From Rathayibacter rathayi (GTDB taxonomy: Bacteria; Actinomycetota; Actinomycetes; Actinomycetales; Microbacteriaceae), in assembly GCF_004011095.1 (NCBI RefSeq), contig NZ_CP028129.1, forward strand, positions 2,728,001 to 2,792,000: a DNA stretch of 64,000 nt, written 5' to 3'. The translations under genes were made by a program, and so were the position numbers. The notes beneath the pieces were generated by a model. The model worked only from the letters and a program-made list of their open reading frames with translations, was not told where the DNA came from and did not search any database. Positions 19,846 through 26,790 of the stretch are shown here, one piece after another. Numbering within the stretch: the stretch's first letter is position 1; each line of letters opens with the position of its first letter.

Positions 19846-20883
19846 TCAGCCCGGGCCCGGCACCTCCCCCGAACCGCGAGCGACGAGCGTGGTCGGGATC
19901 ACGAAGGTCTGCGCCGGCTCGTCCCCCCCGTCGAGCCGCAGGAACACGCGCTCCGCCGCCGTCCGACCGATCAGCGCAGGATTCTGCGCGATCACCGAAA
20001 CGGCGGGCTCGAGCATCTCGGCGAGGGGGATGTCGTCGAAGCCGATCAGCGCGACCCGGCCGTGCGCGCCTCGACTGCGCAGCGCGGCGAGCACTCCGAT
20101 CGTGATCAGGTTCTGCCCTCCGACGATCGCGGTCGGCGGCGTCGGAAGCTCCAGTAGCGCGGTCGCCATCTCCTCGGCCGCGTGCTCGTCGTGAGCGCCG
20201 TGGCGGACGTATCCGGGCGGCACCGGCAGGCCGCGCCGACCCATCTCCTCGAGGAAACCGCGTTCGCGCTCCTTCGCCGTGAAGATCTCTGGCCGGTCGC
20301 CGAGGAAGGCGATGCGGCGGTGTCCGAAGGAGACCAGGTGACCCACCGCTCGCGCGATGCCGGCCGCGTTGTCGGAGATCACCGCGTCCGCCGTGATGCC
20401 CGAGGGGACGCGGTCGACGAACACGGCGGGCGTGCCGCGGGCGATCTCGACACCCAAATAGGCCTGGCTCGGCGCGACGGTGGTCAGGATCAGCCCGTCG
20501 ACACGCCGCGACACGAACGCATTCACGCTGGAGCGCTCGCGCGCCGGATCGTCGTCGAGGCTGGAGGCGAAGACCGCCACTCCGCGCTCGTTCGCCAGAT
20601 CCTCGACCGCACGGTGCAGGGCCCCCGAGAACGGGTTGGCCACGCTGCCCACCAGCAGGCCCAGCGTGTTCGTGCGCCCGTTGGAGCGACGGAGGTTCCC
20701 CGCGTGCAGATCGGGTTGGTACTGCAACTGCGCGGCGGCGGCCCGCACTCGTTCGATCGTCGCGGCCGACACGTTCGGCTCGCCGTTGATGACACGCGAG
20801 ACCGTCTTGATGCCGACCCCCGCGAGAGCAGCTACGTGCTTCATGGTGGGGCGCCGACCGGCACCCTCTGACAACGGTGTCAC
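19846..20883 (-). CDS. LacI-family regulator of the fructose ABC operon
   Basis: 345 residues. The DNA-binding domain reads TMKHVAALAGVGIKTVSRVI, with hinge NLRRSNG, then an effector-binding domain containing ALIGFDDIPLAEMLEP. I place the start at GTG 20883, giving a 13-residue lead before the helix-turn-helix; ATG at 20844 is an alternative. Divergent to the frcB-like gene, with matching operator-like sites on both sides (20869-20882 and 20948-20961). The first site overlaps its own start codon, implying autoregulation as well as control of the transporter. Confidence 0.9.
   Translation of the reverse strand: MTPLSEGAGRRPTMKHVAALAGVGIKTVSRVINGEPNVSAATIERVRAAAAQLQYQPDLHAGNLRRSNGRTNTLGLLVGSVANPFSGALHRAVEDLANERGVAVFASSLDDDPARERSSVNAFVSRRVDGLILTTVAPSQAYLGVEIARGTPAVFVDRVPSGITADAVISDNAAGIARAVGHLVSFGHRRIAFLGDRPEIFTAKERERGFLEEMGRRGLPVPPGYVRHGAHDEHAAEEMATALLELPTPPTAIVGGQNLITIGVLAALRSRGAHGRVALIGFDDIPLAEMLEPAVSVIAQNPALIGRTAAERVFLRLDGGDEPAQTFVIPTTLVARGSGEVPGPG
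20869..20882. promoter_or_regulatory. Operator-like inverted repeat at the LacI gene start
   Basis: TGACAACGGTGTCA has 5-bp arms TGACA/TGTCA around a 4-bp centre and overlaps the regulator's own start. It matches the site at 20948 in both arm sequence and spacing, so a shared binding protein is likely. Confidence 0.6.
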
Positions 20884-20911
20884 GTTACGATCTCGCTTTC
20901 TGGAGGATCGC

Positions 20912-20961
20912 TTGACCTTAGCGCCCCGAACCCGCTAGACCTACCTCTGACATCGTTGTCG
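20912..20961 (+). promoter_or_regulatory. Promoter and operator of the fructose ABC operon
   Basis: TTGACC at 20912-20917 and TAGACC at 20936-20941 (18-bp spacing) make a reasonable promoter. The operator-like TGACATCGTTGTCG at 20948-20961 lies just downstream, around the expected transcription start, and pairs with the similar site at 20869. This geometry is suited to repression by the divergent LacI protein. Confidence 0.55.
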
Positions 20962-20995
20962 GGAGGCTGCTCCCGCCCTATGAACAGGACTTTCA

Positions 20996-22090
20996 ATGAC
21001 GAACCGTTCCCCTCGCCTCACCCGGTACCTTGGCCTCGGCTCCGTCGCGATCCTCGCGGCCCTGGGCATGACCGCCTGCTCCAGCTCCTCCGGAGGAGGC
21101 TCGCCCGCCGGAAGCAGTGACGGCGTCGGCGTCACCCTCATCGTGAAGACCACCTCCAACCCCTTCTTCGTCGCGATGGAGGATGGCGCCAAGGCGGCCG
21201 CGACCTCGGCCGGAGTCAACCTCACGCTCGCCGCGGGCAAGGAGGACGGCGACGAGGACACCCAGATCCAGGCCATCGAGAACGCCATCTCAAAGGGCGA
21301 CAAGGGCATCCTGATCACCCCGAACGGCCCCTCCGTCGTCGATGCGATCCAGAAGGCGCGCGACGCCGGCCTCTTCGTGATCGCCCTCGACACCGCCCCC
21401 GACCCGGCCGACGCGGTCGACATCACCTTCGCCACCGACAACTTCGCTGCCGGCGAGTCCATCGGCAAGTGGACCGCCGCGCAGCTCGACGGCAAGAAGG
21501 CGACCATCGCGATGCTCGACCTCTTCGACGACAAGGTCGTCTCGGTCGACTACAACCGCGACCAGGGCTTCCTCACGGGTATGGGGATCGACGTCGCCGA
21601 CAAGGCGACCAACGGCGACGAGGCGAAGACCGGCAGCTACAGCGGCGGCGACTACGAGCTCGTCGGCAACGAAGCCACCCAGGGCGCCGAGGACGGTGGG
21701 CGCACCGCGATGGAGACCCTGCTCTCCAAGAACCCCGACGTCACCGTCGTCTACACGATCAACGAGCCCGCCGCCTACGGCGCCTACCAGGCCCTCCAGG
21801 CCGCGGGCAAGGAGAAGGACGTGCTGCTGGTCTCGATCGACGGCGGTTGCGCCGGCGTGAAGAACGTCAAGGACGGCCTGATCGGCGCCACCGCGCAGCA
21901 GTACCCGGTGAAGATGGCGCAGCTGGGCGTCGAGGCGATCGCGCAGCTCGCGGAGGACGGCACCAAGCCCAGCACCAGCGCCGGGCTCGACTTCTTCGAC
22001 ACCGGCTCGGCCCTCGTCACCGACACCCCGGTCGACGGCCTCGACAGCATCAGCTCCGACGACGCGTCCGGGATCTGCTGGGGCGAGTAA
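20996..22090 (+). CDS. frcB: Fructose-type ABC transporter substrate-binding lipoprotein
   Basis: 364 residues. A lipoprotein signal ends in the lipobox LGMTAC and is followed by a Ser/Gly-rich linker. The ligand-binding body begins VGVTLIVKTTSNPFFVAMED, very close to the FrcB fructose-binding pattern of alphaproteobacterial and actinobacterial transporters, and contains GILITPNGPSVVDAI and the sugar-binding DTAPDP region. It delivers the sugar to the FrcC/FrcA-like pair that follows. Specificity for fructose rests on family resemblance and on the nearby GH32 genes, not on any residue I can verify. Confidence 0.85.
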   Translation: MTNRSPRLTRYLGLGSVAILAALGMTACSSSSGGGSPAGSSDGVGVTLIVKTTSNPFFVAMEDGAKAAATSAGVNLTLAAGKEDGDEDTQIQAIENAISKGDKGILITPNGPSVVDAIQKARDAGLFVIALDTAPDPADAVDITFATDNFAAGESIGKWTAAQLDGKKATIAMLDLFDDKVVSVDYNRDQGFLTGMGIDVADKATNGDEAKTGSYSGGDYELVGNEATQGAEDGGRTAMETLLSKNPDVTVVYTINEPAAYGAYQALQAAGKEKDVLLVSIDGGCAGVKNVKDGLIGATAQQYPVKMAQLGVEAIAQLAEDGTKPSTSAGLDFFDTGSALVTDTPVDGLDSISSDDASGICWGE

Positions 22091-22097
22091 CCCGCTC

Positions 22098-22122
22098 GGG
22101 CGGGGCGTCCGGCGCCCCGCCC
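22098..22122 (+). terminator. Hairpin after the fructose-binding-protein gene
   Basis: GGGCGGGGCG at 22098-22107 pairs with CGCCCCGCCC at 22113-22122 over a 5-nt loop, 7 bp past the stop codon. There is no U-run. It probably acts as a partial terminator or mRNA-stabilising element so that the binding protein outnumbers the membrane components. Confidence 0.6.
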
Positions 22123-22158
22123 CCCTCCTCCGTTCCCAGCAACCTCAGAAAGGCCATC

Positions 22159-23205
22159 GTGGCTCAGAAGACCACCGACCCGAATCCGCCGACCTCGGCC
22201 CTGGATCTCGCCAGCGAGTTCCTCGACAGACGCACGCCGCTCGACCGCGTCCGCGGGGTCCTGCACCGCTACCCCGCCGTCAGCCCCGCCGTCGTCCTCG
22301 TCCTGGCGATCATCGTCTTCGGAGTGCTGAACGACCGCTTCCTCGACCCGTCGAACCTCTCGCTGATCACCCAGCAGGTCGCGGTGGTCGGTACCCTCGC
22401 CGTCGCGCAGACCCTGATCATCCTCACCGCCGGCATCGACCTCTCGGTCGGCGCGGTGATGGTCCTCACCTCGATGGTCATCGCGCAGACCGCGACCGAG
22501 AACGGCCTCCCCGCGATCGTCGCACTGCTGCTCGGCCTGGTCGTGGGCCTTGCGGCCGGCGCCTTCAACGGCATGCTCGTGACCCGGCTCCGGCTCCCTC
22601 CGTTCATCGTCACCCTCGGCACGCTCAACATCTTCGTCGCGCTGACGCTCCTGTACTCGAGCGGATCGACGGTCCGCGGCACCGACATGCCGGCGCTGCT
22701 GCCCTCCACCGGCGGCACGTTCGACGTCCTCGGCGTCCGGGTCAGCTACGGCGTACTGCTGATGCTCGCGCTCTACATCGTCGTCGCGTTCATCCTCGGT
22801 AAGACCGCCTGGGGCCGGCACGTCTACGCGGTGGGCGACGATAAGGAGGCCGCCCGACTCGCCGGAATCAGCGTGAACCGCGTGCTGATGAGCGTCTACC
22901 TCGCCGCCGGCGCGATCCTCGCCATCGGCGCCTGGATCCAGATCGGCCGCACCAACGCGGCCAGCCCCAACGCCGGAGCCGATCTCAACCTCGACTCGAT
23001 CACCGCCGTCGTGATCGGCGGCACCAGCCTCTTCGGTGGTCGCGGTACGGTCTGGGGCACGCTCCTGGGCGCCCTCATCGTCGGCGTCTTCCGCAACGGG
23101 CTCTCGCTCGCCGGACTCGACGTCCTCTACCAGACGCTCGCTGTCGGCGTCCTCATCATCGTCGCCGTCTCGGTCGACCAGTGGATCCGGAAGGTTCGCA
23201 AGTGA
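22159..23205 (+). CDS. frcC: Fructose-type ABC transporter permease
   Basis: 348 residues from GTG 22159 (AGAAAGG upstream). About ten hydrophobic segments; the blocks LIILTAGIDLSVGAVMVL and GRTNAASPNAGADLNLDSIT are conserved in RbsC/FrcC-type permeases of CUT2 sugar transporters. It forms the channel with the ATPase gene that overlaps its stop. The frame is open further upstream but the canonical N-terminus begins here. Confidence 0.88.
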   Translation: MAQKTTDPNPPTSALDLASEFLDRRTPLDRVRGVLHRYPAVSPAVVLVLAIIVFGVLNDRFLDPSNLSLITQQVAVVGTLAVAQTLIILTAGIDLSVGAVMVLTSMVIAQTATENGLPAIVALLLGLVVGLAAGAFNGMLVTRLRLPPFIVTLGTLNIFVALTLLYSSGSTVRGTDMPALLPSTGGTFDVLGVRVSYGVLLMLALYIVVAFILGKTAWGRHVYAVGDDKEAARLAGISVNRVLMSVYLAAGAILAIGAWIQIGRTNAASPNAGADLNLDSITAVVIGGTSLFGGRGTVWGTLLGALIVGVFRNGLSLAGLDVLYQTLAVGVLIIVAVSVDQWIRKVRK

Positions 23206-23999
23206 CCCTCATCGACGCCGCGGGCACTGCTCCCGCCGCCGCCCGCACCCCCGTCCTGCAGGCCAAGCGCCTCGTGAAGACCTTCGGCCGCGTCGTCGGG
23301 CTCGACGGCGTCAGCCTCGAGCTCTACCCCGGCGAGGTCCTGGCGATCATCGGCGACAACGGCGCCGGCAAGTCCACGCTGATTAAGTGCCTCACCGGCG
23401 CCGAGATCCCCGACGAGGGCGAACTCTTCCTCGACGGGCAGCCCGTCTCGTTCAAGCGACCGCAGGACGCCCGCGGTGCCGGCATCGAGACGGTCTACCA
23501 GAACCTCGCCGTCTCGCCGGCCCTGGACGTCGCCTCGAACCTCTACCTCGGCCGCGAGAAGCGCAAGAAGGGGATCCTCGGCTCCGTGTTCCGGATGCTC
23601 GACACGGCCGGCATGCGCAAGGAGGCCCGCGCAGAGCTGACCGAGCTGGGCATCTCGACGCTGCAGGACGTGACGGTCCCGGTCGAGAACCTCTCCGGAG
23701 GACAGCGCCAGGCTGTCGCCGTCGCCCGCGCCGCCGCGTTCGGCTCCAAGGTCGTCGTCCTCGACGAGCCGACCGCCGCCCTCGGCGTCCGCGAGTCGAA
23801 CCAGGTGCTGCAGCTGGTGCGCAACCTGCGCGACCGCGGCATCCCGGTCATCCTGATCAGCCACAACATGCCGCAGGTCTTCGACGTGGCCGACCGGATC
23901 CACATCCAGCGCCTCGGCAAGAAGGCCGCGACGATCACGCCGCAGTCGCACTCGATGACCGACGCCGTCGCGATCATGACCGGGGCGGCGACGGCATGA
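23202..23999 (+). CDS. frcA: Fructose-type ABC transporter ATPase (single domain)
   Basis: 265 residues from GTG 23202, overlapping the permease stop. Walker A is GDNGAGKST, the signature is LSGGQ, Walker B is VVVLDEP, and the switch histidine is in LISHNMP. Unlike RbsA or GguA it has one nucleotide-binding domain only, which is the FrcA arrangement, so it should dimerise. The block VYQNLAVSPALDVASNLYLG is typical of that subgroup. It overlaps the monooxygenase gene by 4 bp. Confidence 0.88.
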   Translation: MTLIDAAGTAPAAARTPVLQAKRLVKTFGRVVGLDGVSLELYPGEVLAIIGDNGAGKSTLIKCLTGAEIPDEGELFLDGQPVSFKRPQDARGAGIETVYQNLAVSPALDVASNLYLGREKRKKGILGSVFRMLDTAGMRKEARAELTELGISTLQDVTVPVENLSGGQRQAVAVARAAAFGSKVVVLDEPTAALGVRESNQVLQLVRNLRDRGIPVILISHNMPQVFDVADRIHIQRLGKKAATITPQSHSMTDAVAIMTGAATA

Positions 24000-24289
24000 G
24001 CGCACGGATCCTCGTCGCCGAGTTCACCGCGAAGCCCGGCCACGAGGAAACGGTCGCCGGAATGATCGCCGACCTCGCCGTTCTGGTCCGGCAGGAGCCG
24101 GGCAACGTCGAGTTCGTGCCCTACCGCCGAGAGGACGACCCGGCGCGGTTCTTCGTGTACGAGGTCTACCGCGATGAGGAAGCATTCCAGGCGCACATCT
24201 CGGCCGACTACGGCGCCGTGTTCAACGAGAAGCTGGGCCCGCTGATCGTGCAGCCGCACTCGCAACTCACCTGGCTCGCGGCGGTCTGA
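23996..24289 (+). CDS. Antibiotic-biosynthesis-monooxygenase-like small protein (ABM fold)
   Basis: 97 residues with the dimeric alpha+beta-barrel pattern of YgiN/ABM proteins: VAEFTAKPGHEETVAGMI, then EPGNVEFVPYRREDDPARFF, and a C-terminal strand. Members include quinol monooxygenases and heme-degrading enzymes, but many have no known role. Its ATG overlaps the ATPase stop (ATGA), so it is translated with the fructose transporter; what it does there is unknown. It is the last gene before a long terminator hairpin. Confidence 0.75.
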   Translation: MSARILVAEFTAKPGHEETVAGMIADLAVLVRQEPGNVEFVPYRREDDPARFFVYEVYRDEEAFQAHISADYGAVFNEKLGPLIVQPHSQLTWLAAV

Positions 24290-24308
24290 CCCGCGCCTTA
24301 TGCCCGCC

Positions 24309-24373
24309 GCGTCGATCCGTCGCCTGCGGCCCGTGCCGAGTCTGCGCACGGGCCGCCAGCGCCGGATCGACGC
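24309..24373 (+). terminator. Long terminator-like hairpin closing the fructose operon
   Basis: Outer arms GCGTCGATCCG (24309-24319) and CGGATCGACGC (24363-24373) pair perfectly, and inner arms GGCCCGTGC / GCACGGGCC extend the structure. It lies about 20 bp after the monooxygenase stop and before the minus-strand toxin island, so it should insulate the two. Confidence 0.7.
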
Positions 24374-24474
24374 CGCGGGTGCGGGTGGGGCGACCGGCCT
24401 GCCAACAACCTCGCCTCGGGTGGGATTTTCGTACATCCGTGTGCGACTCATTGAGGTAGGCCGTCAGTATCACG

Positions 24475-25463
24475 TCATCGCGGCAAAAGATGCCGCCTCG
24501 CTAGGGACATGCTGCATTGCCTCGATACGCCGTCTCCCCGTCCCCGCTGACCCCTCTCGGGCGACCGAGATGTGTCAGTCGTGGTCAGACGCCCGAGGTC
24601 ATCGGCTTTGGTGATCACGTTGTCGAGTGTGGTGGCCTTCGTCAGCGCGCCGAGTGGGAGAAGGTTGCCGGCGATCTGGCCGAGGACGAACGCGTCTCCT
24701 GAGGCGGCTTTCCCGGCGATAGTGGCCAGCTGGTTCCAGAACTGGGAGAACGCTTCGCCGTTGGTCGCGAGGGTGAACACACCGGTCACCGTGTCGTGCA
24801 TGTTCAGCTGCAGCGCTCCGCTGACCTGGTCTCCCAACCCAGACCCGGCACCGACGAGAAACTGCAAGTCGTGATCGCCGGACGCGATCGCGGGCTGCGC
24901 GAGGGTGACGTCATACCACTGGCCGATGCCCTGGCTGGCCATCCCGACCAGGTTCAAGCCCTCACCCGTGGACGCGATGGTGGCGTGATCAATCGCACTG
25001 TTCACACCCCCGGCGATCAGCGACCCACCCAGCCCGGCCAACGCGAGACTCAAGCCCGCGCTGAACGGCGTCCCCACCACACCCACCGCGACAACGACCG
25101 CGCCCGCGACGATCTGCAACCCATCCCACATTGAGCCCCAGAGAGCGTCTTCTGTCCGCTTCCGCTCCGCGTCCGCGGCCACATCAGCGACATACCCCGA
25201 GAACAGAGCCTCCACCCAGTGGATGCGACCTCCCGATTCTGCTCGCAATACTCCACCTTCCCCCCGGTCAGCTCCCCCAACGTCCGCAACGTCAGAGTGA
25301 AGCTCCCCGGCAGATAGGAGCGTCCCTGCCCGACCGTGAGACTCCCCAGATTCGCCACCACCCGGTTCAACTCCGCCACAAGGTTTTTCACCTGACCGAA
25401 CCCCGGATTGGTGGCCTCATACGCCGCCCACGCCTCCTGCTGAGACTTCGCGATCAGACGCAA
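24475..25463 (-). pseudogene. Relic of a second LXG toxin (middle region only, frameshifted)
   Basis: Translation in two frames reproduces about residues 156-445 of the intact toxin at 26791-28803, at high identity (for example SLTVGQGRSYLPGSFTLTLR and GGSLIAGGVNSAIDHATIAS). A single base is missing near 25211 relative to the intact copy, which shifts the frame after ASTGW. The N-terminal LXG domain is absent and the C-terminal toxin domain is gone: after DDLGRLTT the sequence is unrelated. Homology begins within 15 bp of the stop of the upstream immunity-like gene. It cannot make a functional toxin and looks like the scar of a displaced or recombined cassette. Confidence 0.88.
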
Positions 25464-25476
25464 GGTCCTCCCGGTC

Positions 25477-25941
25477 TCACTCGCCGGCTAGCTCAGCTTC
25501 AAGCTGCGCCTTCCACGCGAAGTCACCTTCCCAGTTCTCCCAGAAGTCGTCTTTCTTCTCTTCGGCCGTCAGATCGTCGTAGTACGTCCAGTCACTCTCC
25601 ACCTGACCCGTTTTTGTGTCCACCGCCCAGCGAAACCGGACAGGAGACTTACCCTGCAACTCGCGGAGAATGTCATGCAACTCAACAATCCGTGGCTGAA
25701 TGAATCCACAACTCTCATCGAACCCAGCGTCACCCAGGACATCAGAGACGTCGAGGACACCGCCACCGACAACAACATTCCTGAGATTGCCTTCGTATCC
25801 TGTAATGTTCCCCCGCGCATCGTCAGTGATTTTGCCCTGCACGTAGAACTTGTCGACTTTATCACCGACTTGCTGCATGGTGAAGCCCAGAATCTCGTCC
25901 TGGATTTCCGACAGTCGTTCAAAACTGGTCTCGTTGGACAT
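25477..25941 (-). CDS. Probable immunity protein, family not identified
   Basis: 154 residues, acidic, no signal or membrane segment. It starts at ATG 25941 with MSNETSFERLSEIQDEILGF and has a C-terminal region VRFRWAVDTKTGQVESDW with acidic, Trp-rich DDFWENWEGDFAWK. The shape (small, acidic, strand followed by a WT-type turn) recalls YezG-like immunity proteins, but I cannot assign it. It sits directly after Imm52 and before the toxin relic, so it may protect against a toxin domain that has been lost or against toxins of neighbours. Codon use and GC content are lower than in the surrounding genome. Confidence 0.6.
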   Translation of the reverse strand: MSNETSFERLSEIQDEILGFTMQQVGDKVDKFYVQGKITDDARGNITGYEGNLRNVVVGGGVLDVSDVLGDAGFDESCGFIQPRIVELHDILRELQGKSPVRFRWAVDTKTGQVESDWTYYDDLTAEEKKDDFWENWEGDFAWKAQLEAELAGE

Positions 25942-26030
25942 CAGCTTCCTCGTCGGCTAGTTTCGGGCGCAGTATATAAATGGTCTAGAAAACGTGACGC
26001 GGCTCAAACCTCGCCCGAGCTTTCTTATAT

Positions 26031-26774
26031 CTATCTACGAGCGAGGATCTCGTGTTGGATCCGCTTACCGAGTTGCACCTCTTCCAGAGAGTTCCCGCCA
26101 AGCACGCGACCGTCGCCGATGCGGAACAATATCCCGTCTTTGAGCGGCTCATGCCGTACCCCGTCCGGAAGGAACTCGACGAACGATGAGTCTGCCCGGT
26201 AGTTCAGCCAACCCAGCTGCTCTTTCGTCTCTGAGTCGTGCACTGCGTCACGATAAGCCCGCTCGGTGACGAGCGCGCGATCAGGGTTCCACAACTCGAT
26301 CATGTATTGAAACACCCGCTCAGACACCACCGGGTCAAGCAACGGCGACGCAGGATCGCCCACCTTCAACAACACGCTATTCGACAGGCGAGGACTTGTA
26401 GCTCCCGCAAATATCGACACACGCACATATTCACGCGAACGTTGCCTTTCTGGCTCGGTCACAAGGCTAAAGCTCCAACCGACAATTGCCGTTGAATTCG
26501 CGGTGGGGCACCCATCGTCATCAAGGTGCGTGAAGAAATGCTTAGGAGCACTCATATCCCAGCCGCGTTCGAGCATAAGCTCATCAAGGTGCTGGAGATC
26601 AGCTCCAAGCGGTTTCTCGTCGTTCATTCGATCGCCGAGCACATACCACGTTTCGAAGACGGGATGCAACTCTCGTAGCCCTTCAAGGAACCTTCGTACC
26701 TGGATCGCGAACTGAACGAATGTCAGCTCGCGTGGTTCCCAGAATACGCCGAGATATGATTGAAACGTAGTCAT
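26031..26774 (-). CDS. Imm52 family immunity protein
   Basis: 247 residues, cytoplasmic. The N-terminal FWEPRELTFVQFAIQVRRFL and the central FETWYVLGDRMNDEKPLG match the Imm52 family, which is typically encoded next to toxins with a Tox-REase-5 domain; the gene directly upstream encodes such a toxin, with only 16 bp between them. It should bind and neutralise the nuclease tip in the producer's own cytoplasm. Start ATG 26774. Low GC compared with flanking core genes supports acquisition together with the toxin. Confidence 0.75.
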   Translation of the reverse strand: MTTFQSYLGVFWEPRELTFVQFAIQVRRFLEGLRELHPVFETWYVLGDRMNDEKPLGADLQHLDELMLERGWDMSAPKHFFTHLDDDGCPTANSTAIVGWSFSLVTEPERQRSREYVRVSIFAGATSPRLSNSVLLKVGDPASPLLDPVVSERVFQYMIELWNPDRALVTERAYRDAVHDSETKEQLGWLNYRADSSFVEFLPDGVRHEPLKDGILFRIGDGRVLGGNSLEEVQLGKRIQHEILARR

Positions 26775-26790
26775 AGTTCCTCACTTTAGC

